Shown: one piece after another, positions 45,566 to 52,616 of the stretch
Layout of the letters: every line of letters starts with the position of its first letter
Position numbering within the stretch: the first letter of the stretch is position 1
Assembly: GCF_022419185.1 (NCBI RefSeq)
Contig: NZ_JAJOZK010000002.1
Location: forward strand, 195,104-259,103
Origin: Thermomonas flagellata
Lineage (GTDB): Bacteria; Pseudomonadota; Gammaproteobacteria; Xanthomonadales; Xanthomonadaceae
Length of the DNA stretch: 64,000 bases
Direction: 5' to 3'
The notes under the pieces: generated by a model
Seen by the model: the letters and a program-made list of their open reading frames with translations, nothing else
The model's database searches: none
Told to the model about the DNA's origin: nothing
Program-made: the position numbers and the translations under genes

Positions 45566-46691
45566 GGTCGATCCCCGCGTGCGCGGGGGAGACAATTTAA
45601 CGCGTTAAATTCCCAATCACGCCTAAGGTCGATCCCCGCGTGCGCGGGGGAGACCGCTGCGGGCGCTGGGCATGCCCTGGGCCGAAGGGTCGATCCCCGC
45701 GTGCGCGGGGGAGACGATGATGGCCATGGATCAGGTCTCCGGAGTGGAGGTCGATCCCCGCGTGCGCGGGGGAGACTTCATACGCGGTTTACACGCCTCA
45801 CAGGGGTGGGGTCGATCCCCGCGTGCGCGGGGGAGACCGGGCGCTGATACCTGATATGGCTATTTTCCGGGGTCGATCCCCGCGTGCGCGGGGGAGACGC
45901 CACCTCGTCGCCGGTGGCGGTGACGGGCAGGGGTCGATCCCCGCGTGCGCGGGGGAGACGCCAGGCGGCCGGCGGCGTAGCTGGTGGCCTGGGGTCGATC
46001 CCCGCGTGCGCGGGGGAGACCTGGTGGAACTGGACGGCACGCGGGTGGCGACGGGTCGATCCCCGCGTGCGCGGGGGAGACGAAGAACCCCCCCCCGCGG
46101 GGCGCTGATCCTGAGGTCGATCCCCGCGTGCGCGGGGGAGACTATCCGAGCATTGAGGTGTCGATATGCAGCAGGGGTCGATCCCCGCGTGCGCGGGGGA
46201 GACGGTTCGCCGCGGTCGGCACGCTGGCGACATACGGGTCGATCCCCGCGTGCGCGGGGGAGACGCGGACAGGTGCTCGCCGGAAATCTCCGGCGAGGGT
46301 CGATCCCCGCGTGCGCGGGGGAGACGATCTGCCGACCAGCACGCGGTATCCGGGTTCGGGTCGATCCCCGCGTGCGCGGGGGAGACCTGGAGATCGGCGA
46401 TGCCCGCGACATCGAACGGGGTCGATCCCCGCGTGCGCGGGGGAGACTCGGGGCCTGCCTCGCCGAACACGCCGACGCCGGGTCGATCCCCGCGTGCGCG
46501 GGGGAGACCCGCAGGCATCCAGTGCCGCGTTGTTCGTGGGGGGTCGATCCCCGCGTGCGCGGGGGAGACCAGCAAAAGTATGGTGCGACGATCCGACCGT
46601 GGGGTCGATCCCCGCGTGCGCGGGGGAGACCTGGGGGCGTGGCATGGCCTGCTGGCCTCTGGAGGTCGATCCCCGCGTGCGCGGGGGAGAC

Positions 46692-46752
46692 CCTAGTATC
46701 TAAGTCTCTGGCGATAAAGCCAAATTGTCAAAGAACCCTATTTCGCTCGGTA
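46692..46752 (-). promoter_or_regulatory. CRISPR leader
   Basis: A 61-bp AT-rich stretch between the last repeat and the cas2 stop, much less GC-rich than its surroundings. On the minus strand it contains TTGACA (46731-46726), a consensus -35, followed by AT-rich sequence (TTTATC, TTAGATACT) before the first repeat, so it probably carries the array promoter and the adaptation site. I could not identify a clear IHF site. Its length is close to the minimal leader of E. coli I-E. Confidence 0.75.
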
Positions 46753-47046
46753 TCAGCGTCTGCACGCAAGGAGCAGGCCGTCGGCTTCTTGGAAGTGGAT
46801 GGGTGGGGTGCCCAATACGCGTATGGCCTGCCCACCGGGGATGCCACGCTCTTGCCACAGGAGGATCAGCGCGGCATCGCGTTCGTTAGGAAACCATTGT
46901 TCGAGCACCTGCCAGACGCGATTCCGTACTGCGGGGGAGAGGCGAGGGGCGCTATAGACGCCAGGTGCCAGTTCAAGCATTACAGAGGCCAAAAAACCGC
47001 GTATCCGCGGGGATACGTTACGGGTCACCACCACCGTCATCGACAT
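46753..47046 (-). CDS. cas2: CRISPR-associated Cas2 (type I-E)
   Basis: A 97-residue protein of the I-E (CasF/ygbF) Cas2 type: MTVVVTRNVSPRIRGFLASVMLELAPGVY, NRVWQVLEQW and a C-terminal LLLWQERGIPGGQAIRVLGTPP strand region. It forms the Cas1-Cas2 spacer integrase complex. There is no DnaQ fusion. It overlaps the 3' end of cas1 by 29 nt. The stop is 61 bp from the first repeat. Confidence 0.95.
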   Translation of the reverse strand: MSMTVVVTRNVSPRIRGFLASVMLELAPGVYSAPRLSPAVRNRVWQVLEQWFPNERDAALILLWQERGIPGGQAIRVLGTPPIHFQEADGLLLACRR

Positions 47047-47917
47047 CGAAGAGCTCCTTGATGCGGTCGATCATGCGGGGGATCAGCTTCTCCTGCCGGA
47101 AGAGCCTGGCGGCGCGTTGTCGAACCTCACGCTCCAGATGAGCGGCCTTGCCATCAGCGAGTGCACGCACTGCGCCAAACGCCAGCGGAAGGGTGATGTC
47201 GACACGGTACAGATCGGCCACATCCAGAGTGAAGGCATTGCTCGAATCTTCGTGGATGAAGCCCAGCGGTGGCAGCGCGCCGACGGCAGCGACGGCAATG
47301 TCGGCGGCGGCTTCCACGAACGTTGCCGCATGGTTGATTGCCTGGTTCGCCGGGTCTGCGCTGTTTGGATTGTCACGGTCATAGCGGCGCCCCTGCCAGG
47401 GAATGCCGAACCGTTGCGCAACGAGCTTGTAGCTCTCCTTCATGCGCGCGCCTTCGATGCCGCGCAGGGTTTCGATGTCGCGATGCGGCAGCACGCGCCC
47501 GAAGCGCCAGGCGTAGAGGCGGCGTGCGGTGTCGAGCCGCAGTTTTGCGTCGGCCCAGCGCTCGGCGTGGCGGCGGGCGACGTCGGAGCGGCCTTGCCCC
47601 ATCGGCGGTGCGGTGTAGCTCTTGACGCCGCCTTCGCCGACGGCGGCGATCAGGGTGCCGTGGCGGGCGCAAAGGCGCAGCACATCCTGCGTCAGGCTGG
47701 TGCCCGGGCCGAGCAGAATCATCGACACCGCCTGATAGGGGATGGCGTAGTCGCCAGCGTCGAGCGTCTCGCTTTTGGCCGCCACGAAGCGCAGCGTGCC
47801 GTCCTCCACCGACAGCCTGCCGTACTCCAGCCACAACAGGCCGTGGCGGTCGGCGTGCGGGATGCGCGAGGCGGCCAGTCCCAGCCGCCCGTGCAACAGG
47901 CCAGGCGCGGGGCTCAT
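47018..47917 (-). CDS. cas1: CRISPR-associated integrase Cas1 (type I-E)
   Basis: A 299-residue spacer integrase. The metal ligands are in place: Glu155 (RGIEGARMKESY), His222 (GFIHEDSS) and Asp232/Asp235 (LDVADLYR). N-terminal beta domain: YGRLSVEDGTLRFVAAKSE. The ATG overlaps the cas6e stop by 4 nt. Nothing suggests inactivation, so the adaptation machinery looks functional, which bears on the odd insert in the array. Confidence 0.97.
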   Translation of the reverse strand: MSPAPGLLHGRLGLAASRIPHADRHGLLWLEYGRLSVEDGTLRFVAAKSETLDAGDYAIPYQAVSMILLGPGTSLTQDVLRLCARHGTLIAAVGEGGVKSYTAPPMGQGRSDVARRHAERWADAKLRLDTARRLYAWRFGRVLPHRDIETLRGIEGARMKESYKLVAQRFGIPWQGRRYDRDNPNSADPANQAINHAATFVEAAADIAVAAVGALPPLGFIHEDSSNAFTLDVADLYRVDITLPLAFGAVRALADGKAAHLEREVRQRAARLFRQEKLIPRMIDRIKELFDVDDGGGDP

Positions 47918-48612
47918 CGCGGCGGGCTGAGCAGGACCATGCCAAAACCGAAGGCGCGATGGCGGCCGATGCCGCGGGCCAGTTGCGCCGCGAAGGCCGT
48001 GCCGTCCTGCACCACGGCATCCGCGCCAAACAGGGCCTGCGGCCGCTCGACGAGGCGGAGGCGGTTGCCGCCGTTGCGGGCGCGGCGCAAGAGCCGGCTG
48101 CGGGCGCTCATTCCCAGCAGTTCCACCTGTTCCAGCCGCAGCGCCTCGCCCCATTGGGCCATGAACCATTGGCGATAGACCTCGGCGCGTGGCGGTGTGG
48201 CCGCGCCCGTGCGGTCCAGCGCCCGCAGGTACACGTCTTTCTCCTCGTCGTCCTTGCGCGAAACGGGGCAGACCAGAACCTCCAGCCGCAGGCGCTGGCC
48301 ACGACGCCACTCACCGGGCATGGGCTTGCTGGCCAGGCCTTCGGCATCCAGGGCCGCCCAGCCGCCGGGGGAGGCGAAGGCCTGCGCCCGCGCCAGAAGT
48401 TCTTCGGCGGGGATCCGGGCGTAGCCCAGCACCTCGTCGCGCCGCTCGAAGTAGCGGAAGGGCTTGGGCGCGTGTTCCCCGAACAGGGCCGCGAACCAAG
48501 CGTGCAGGGTGTAGCCCAGGGTTTCGTCTTCCTGGGCGATGCCGTGTTCATGGGCGAAGCGCAGCAGGCGCGGTGCATGGACGGGAATGCGCACGAGATG
48601 CAGCGCGCTCAT
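47914..48612 (-). CDS. cas6e: crRNA-processing endoribonuclease Cas6e (CasE)
   Basis: A 232-residue RAMP protein that cuts the repeat hairpin and stays on the crRNA. The start MSALHLVRIPVHAPRLLRFA carries the N-terminal RAMP strand; the DETLGYTLHAWFAALFGEHAPKPFRYF region (two pieces) is typical. His23 (AHEHGI) is near the usual catalytic His, and the C-terminal GIGRHRAFGFGMVLL is the Gly-rich loop. Slightly longer than the E. coli protein. Overlaps cas5e by 4 nt. Confidence 0.95.
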   Translation of the reverse strand: MSALHLVRIPVHAPRLLRFAHEHGIAQEDETLGYTLHAWFAALFGEHAPKPFRYFERRDEVLGYARIPAEELLARAQAFASPGGWAALDAEGLASKPMPGEWRRGQRLRLEVLVCPVSRKDDEEKDVYLRALDRTGAATPPRAEVYRQWFMAQWGEALRLEQVELLGMSARSRLLRRARNGGNRLRLVERPQALFGADAVVQDGTAFAAQLARGIGRHRAFGFGMVLLSPPR

Positions 48613-49325
48613 GCCAGTACCTCCAGAAAGCCCACGGCATGGCGCTGCGTGCCGCGGTGGATGTTGTTGCGCCAGTCGCGCGGGGCGTAGCGCTCTTCGA
48701 CCTGGGCACCTTGCCCCTCATCCAGCGGCCACAGGGCCGGGATGGGGCCGGGGCGCCGGCGCGGGCCGATATCGGCCAGTGGCTCGGCGGCGAGCGCGGC
48801 CCGCACCCCCTCCGCCTCGCGCCGCCCCAGCAGCAAGGGGCTCGCGGGCAGGCAGGGCTTGCGGCCGAGGAACAGCGGCCGGGCGGGAAAGCGCAATGCC
48901 TGCTCCAGGGCCGCAAGGCCGAGGTCGCCTTCTCCGTCCAGCGCCAGGGCGATGGTGGCGACGCCGTTGGCCCAGTGGTCGCGGTGGCGGATATGGGTGC
49001 CGGTGGCGTTCTTTTTGTCGCCTTTCCGATCCTCCCGGCGCCCACGCGTGGTCCAGCCGGTATCGACCAGGAAATCCTGCCCCAGGTCCACGGTCTGGTA
49101 GTCAGTCAGCAACTCCGGTTCGGCATCCCAGCGGGCGGCGAAGCGCAGCCGGTCCTGCAGGGCCTGCAGCCGGTGGGTGTCGCGGTGATCCCAGCCCAGG
49201 GCATTGCCCAAGAGGCCCGTGAGCATGGCCACGCCGGGGAAACGCCAGACCGGATGGTTCTGGTCCACCACCACGGCGCCGAAGCTCATCAAGGGCGCAT
49301 CGAGGCGCAGCAGCAGTACGTCCAT
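48609..49325 (-). CDS. cas5e: Cascade subunit Cas5e (CasD)
   Basis: A 238-residue RAMP protein that caps the crRNA 5' handle. LLLRLDAPLMSFGAVVVDQNHPVWRFPG (two segments), SMLTGLLGNALGW-like MLTGLLGNALGWDHRD, and FLGRKPCLPASPLLLG are the Cas5e signature stretches. It lies 9 bp after cas7e. An extended basic loop (TTRGRREDRKGDKKNATG, about 92-109) is probably the thumb. Confidence 0.95.
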   Translation of the reverse strand: MDVLLLRLDAPLMSFGAVVVDQNHPVWRFPGVAMLTGLLGNALGWDHRDTHRLQALQDRLRFAARWDAEPELLTDYQTVDLGQDFLVDTGWTTRGRREDRKGDKKNATGTHIRHRDHWANGVATIALALDGEGDLGLAALEQALRFPARPLFLGRKPCLPASPLLLGRREAEGVRAALAAEPLADIGPRRRPGPIPALWPLDEGQGAQVEERYAPRDWRNNIHRGTQRHAVGFLEVLA

Positions 49326-49334
49326 GCCGGGGCC

Positions 49335-50477
49335 TCATGCCTGGGGGCCAAAGATGGCATCCAGCGCCGCCGCCACGGCCTGCGGCACCGGCTGTTTGGG
49401 CGGGAGCTGCGCGGGCTGCTCGAGCGTGGTGGAGAGGTGTCGCGTCTCGCCCTCGGCTGGGTCGCCGTACATCGCATCAAGCTGCTTGACATAAGCCGCC
49501 AGGCGGCTGAGTGCCGCGTTGCGCAGGTCGCTCTTGCCTTCCGGGCGCAGGGCATCGAGGAAGGCGTTCGACAGCGCCCGCGGCTGGCTGCGTCCCGTTT
49601 CGAGGTAGAGCGCATCGGCCCAGGCGTAGGGCGCGGTGCTGCCCTTCTTCGCGCCGGGGCTCTGGCGCAGGATGCTGTCGATCAGGGCCTCCAGCACGCG
49701 CCGGGCGGTGCTGCCATCCTGGGCGCGCCAGTCCCTCGCCTCGCAGCCGGTGAGGTTGGAAACCAGCAGCGGTACATCCACGGCCACGTAGCCGTAGTAC
49801 AGGCCGGCGCCCAGTTCAGCTTGGTTGGCGTGCGCCGCGCCAGTTTCATCTTCGCGGTTGAGGTCGTCCACCACCGTGAAATAGTCCATCTCGGTGTTGG
49901 CGGTGTGCACAGTGAAGGCATGCGCGACATGCACCGGGGCATCGACGCGGGCGAGCAGGTCGGAGGTGACCATGCGGCCGAAGAGTGCGGCGGTCAGGCC
50001 CGCGGCCGACTTGCTCATCGCCTTCAGGTTGTCTTTTTCCTCCTTGGATTTCAGCCGCTCCTCCAGCGCTTTCTTTGGGTCACCCGCCTGGCTGGCCTCG
50101 CGCAGCAGTTGCACGAAGTAGTCGGCTTCACGCAGCCCAAAGAGCACCGGCTGGTTCAGATCGCCACCTTCCTTGACGCCGCCGTCGATCACGGCTTTGG
50201 CCAGCGGCTCGATCAGGCTCTTGGCCAGGTCTTCTGGCACGCCGGCCGCGACGGCGCGCGGCAGCACAGTTCGGGTAAAGAAGGCGCGGGTGCGCTGCCC
50301 GTCAGGGAGTTCGGGCAGCCGGGGGGCGAGGTCCTCGCGCCAGTGCCGCTTCAGGCACTGCGAGGAGACGCGCAGCCGCACGGCGTTGCCGAAGGGAATG
50401 CGCTTGGCCAATCCTGCGTCATCGCGGTTCAGCAGGCTGGCGGGGTAGGCGGTGAGGGTGTGGATCTGCAGAAACAT
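49335..50477 (-). CDS. cas7e: Cascade backbone subunit Cas7e (CasC)
   Basis: A 380-residue RAMP protein, present in six copies along the crRNA. The start MFLQIHTLTAYPASLLNRDD and IPFGNAVRLRVSSQCLKRHWRE are highly typical. ALFGRMVTSDLLARVDAPVHVAHAFTVH (two parts), DYFTVVDDL and GAAHANQAELGAGLYYGYVAVD match CasC. Length is slightly above the E. coli form. Confidence 0.97.
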   Translation of the reverse strand: MFLQIHTLTAYPASLLNRDDAGLAKRIPFGNAVRLRVSSQCLKRHWREDLAPRLPELPDGQRTRAFFTRTVLPRAVAAGVPEDLAKSLIEPLAKAVIDGGVKEGGDLNQPVLFGLREADYFVQLLREASQAGDPKKALEERLKSKEEKDNLKAMSKSAAGLTAALFGRMVTSDLLARVDAPVHVAHAFTVHTANTEMDYFTVVDDLNREDETGAAHANQAELGAGLYYGYVAVDVPLLVSNLTGCEARDWRAQDGSTARRVLEALIDSILRQSPGAKKGSTAPYAWADALYLETGRSQPRALSNAFLDALRPEGKSDLRNAALSRLAAYVKQLDAMYGDPAEGETRHLSTTLEQPAQLPPKQPVPQAVAAALDAIFGPQA

Positions 50478-50499
50478 CAGCGGCTCCTTGCGGTGAGGA

Positions 50500-51018
50500 T
50501 CAGTCGTTCTTGGGCAGATGGCGGTAGAAGGCCTGGGCGATGCGGCGATGCACGGCTTCGCGCTTGTCGGCGTCGGTGGTGAGCAGGAAGCGGGCGGCCT
50601 CGGTGAGGTCGAAGCGCTCGCCCTTGGCGGCGAGGAAGCGCACGGCGGCCATGAACAGGTCTGGCCGCACGTCGTCGGGGGCGGAGAGCAGCCGTTCCAG
50701 CCGGCCTTCGGCAAAGCCGCTTTCGGCCAGCGCTTGGCCCCAGGGGCGCCCGGGTGTGTGGGCCTCCGCGCCCAGCGTGGCAAGGCTCCAGGCCAGCTGC
50801 ATCCAGGCTTGGGTCGCAGCCTCGGCGGGAAGGTCGGCGTCGATCTGGCGCAGCCACAGGCGGTAGAAGGCCAGCGGCAGCGGCTGGCCCGGCGCCCAGC
50901 GGCGCAGCGCGGCGCGGTCGCCATTGGGATAGTGCTCGGCGCCGATGGCATGCGCCAGGCGGCCCACGGTGCTGGCGAGGGGCGATGCCTTGGGGGATGT
51001 GGGGGCGGGTTCGCTCAT
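50500..51018 (-). CDS. cse2: Cascade small subunit Cse2 (Cas11e)
   Basis: A 172-residue helical protein, two copies per Cascade. GDRAALRRWAPGQPLPLAFYRLWL, TLGAEAHTPGRPWGQALAESGF, RLERLLSA and VRFLAAKGERFDLTEAARFLL are the CasB pattern. Its stop is 22 bp before cas7e and its start overlaps the cas8e stop by 4 nt. Confidence 0.94.
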   Translation of the reverse strand: MSEPAPTSPKASPLASTVGRLAHAIGAEHYPNGDRAALRRWAPGQPLPLAFYRLWLRQIDADLPAEAATQAWMQLAWSLATLGAEAHTPGRPWGQALAESGFAEGRLERLLSAPDDVRPDLFMAAVRFLAAKGERFDLTEAARFLLTTDADKREAVHRRIAQAFYRHLPKND

Positions 51019-52616
51019 ACCGTTTGCTCCTCGGGTTCGGGGGTTTCGGTGGCGGCGCGCCCCGGCAGGGGCAGGCCGGCCTTGTGCAACATGCCGCGCC
51101 AGGCGCTCTGCGCCTGCGTCAGCGCCCGCCAGCGCCGGTTGGACGGCAGCGGCAGACGGGCGGCGGCCGCATCGAGCAGGGCCTGGCCGGCATCGACGAG
51201 GCGCTGCTGCCAGTCATGGCGCACCGCCTCATGGGCCTCGTCGGCGCCGCGCCAGAGGGTGGGGAAGTAGTGCGGTTCCCAGGTCTTTGCAAAGCCGGCG
51301 CGTGCCGCCTTGATCCATGTCTCGACGCGCTCGAAATCCGCTTTGTCCGGCCCGCCCTCGCTCAAGACCGTCAGCGCCGTGGCCAGGGCCCGTTGCACGT
51401 CCTTGGCATCGCCCAGCAGCTGCTGCCCGAGTTTCCCCAGCGTCTCCCGGTTCGCCTTTTGCAGCAGGGCGCGGCGGGCTTTGGCGGGAACGGGGATCTG
51501 GGCGCGGTGAAAGCCTTCCGTGGTGCCCTGCCCGCGCACCAGGCAGGACGCCACGAACCAGCCATCGCCCTCACCTGCCGGTGGCCGTTGCAGCGGGGTG
51601 AGCTCGAAGCCCTGTTCGAACAGCAGGTCGGTTAGGCGCTGGGGGGTGAATCCGTCATCGGAAAGGGTGAGGGCGGATCGACCTTTCTTTTTGTCGCCGA
51701 CGTTGATGGCGGTCCAGGGGTCGCCGATGTCGCCGTTCTCGGCCGTCTTGGGGCCGATCTGCCGCGCCTCGCTGGTGGCCCCCAGTGCCATCAACCCGCC
51801 CTCTGCACGCGGCCACAGGCGGATCGGGCGGGCGGCTTCGATGAACCAGGGTTCGAGCTGATCGAGGCTAAGGTGGTGCTGCTTGCGGTTCCAGTGGGTC
51901 AGCCAGGTGAGCACGATGCCGCGCTGCGGATAGCGCGACTCGCGGCAGACTGGCTCGCGAAGGCGGGCGAGCGCCCGGGTTTCGTCGGCGAATCGGGCCG
52001 AGGGGTGGAGGTCGCGCACCCAGGCGGCGATGCTGCGGCTGGCAAATCCGCCGTTCATGCGCACGATGCCGTAGTTGCCCTTGCCGAGAAAACCACTGGT
52101 GGTCTGCAACACCACCAACGCGAAAATCCAGGCCTCCACCGAATCCGCCGTGACGCGCGCCATCTTGACGTCGTGGTTCTTGGCGGTGACGAGCACGTCC
52201 AACTCATCCGGCGAGCTGGCCTTGGGGTCGAACACGGTCTGCCCGCGGCTGGTTTTCACCCCGTAATCTGCCGCCTCGGCCTCCCAGCTTTTCCACGGGT
52301 GCTGCATGAAGGCCGGCTTGGTTACGTCCTCCACCACCAGCTGCCAGGCCTCGGGAATACCGTCGGACAGATCGAGCAGTCCCTCGCGCCAGTAGGCCGC
52401 GTCGGTGGGCAGGGCGTTGGTGGGGCGTCGCGCCTGGATGCTGGCGGCCAGCTGCACCAGGAACACATGCCAGGGGTCGGCCTGATGGGCGCGCAGCCCG
52501 GTGTAGCCCTCGATCTGGCCGGCGCTCAGCGCAGCCAATAACTCGGGCAAATTCAGGCGCTGCGATCCCTGCGCGGTGCGCACGCCGATCAAGGGGTCAT
52601 TGAGCAAGTCGTGCAT
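51015..52616 (-). CDS. cas8e: Cascade large subunit Cas8e (Cse1)
   Basis: A 533-residue PAM-recognition subunit. LNDPLIGVRTAQGSQRLNLPELLAAL, AHQADPWHVFLVQLAA, AFMQHPW, FLGKGNYGIVRMNGGFASR and the glycine loop region correspond to Cse1; the C-terminal four-helix bundle is also present. The start MHDLLNDPLIGV lies within the last 20 nt of cas3, giving a short overlap. It recruits Cas3 after R-loop formation. Confidence 0.96.
   Translation of the reverse strand: MHDLLNDPLIGVRTAQGSQRLNLPELLAALSAGQIEGYTGLRAHQADPWHVFLVQLAASIQARRPTNALPTDAAYWREGLLDLSDGIPEAWQLVVEDVTKPAFMQHPWKSWEAEAADYGVKTSRGQTVFDPKASSPDELDVLVTAKNHDVKMARVTADSVEAWIFALVVLQTTSGFLGKGNYGIVRMNGGFASRSIAAWVRDLHPSARFADETRALARLREPVCRESRYPQRGIVLTWLTHWNRKQHHLSLDQLEPWFIEAARPIRLWPRAEGGLMALGATSEARQIGPKTAENGDIGDPWTAINVGDKKKGRSALTLSDDGFTPQRLTDLLFEQGFELTPLQRPPAGEGDGWFVASCLVRGQGTTEGFHRAQIPVPAKARRALLQKANRETLGKLGQQLLGDAKDVQRALATALTVLSEGGPDKADFERVETWIKAARAGFAKTWEPHYFPTLWRGADEAHEAVRHDWQQRLVDAGQALLDAAAARLPLPSNRRWRALTQAQSAWRGMLHKAGLPLPGRAATETPEPEEQTV

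Larger units (their letters stand above)
44966..46691 (-). CRISPR. Type I-E CRISPR array: 20 identical 28-nt repeats, 18 regular spacers plus one 572-bp insert
   Basis: Repeats start at 44966, 45566, and then every 61 bp from 45627 to 46664. On the plus strand each begins GGTCGATCCCCGCG and ends GCGGGGGAGAC; in crRNA sense (minus) it is GTCTCCCCCGCG...CGGGGATCGACC, a typical I-E repeat with a CCCCGC/GCGGGG stem and GCAC loop for Cas6e. All 20 repeats look identical, including the leader-distal one. Spacers are 33 nt when the repeat is counted as 28. The leader is on the right next to cas2, so the youngest spacer is 46631-46663. The first two repeats at the old end are separated by 572 bp of phage DNA. 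Confidence 0.97.

Noticed and set aside
45594-46703. Long ORFs on both strands in the array with recurrent peptides such as VDPRVRGGD and SPPRTRGST
   Set aside because: They are translations of the CRISPR repeat in various frames; the 61-bp period explains the repeats in the peptides.
46753-47046. Cas2 fused to a DnaQ exonuclease, which would explain odd spacer sizes
   Set aside because: Cas2 is a plain 97-residue I-E protein with no extra domain.
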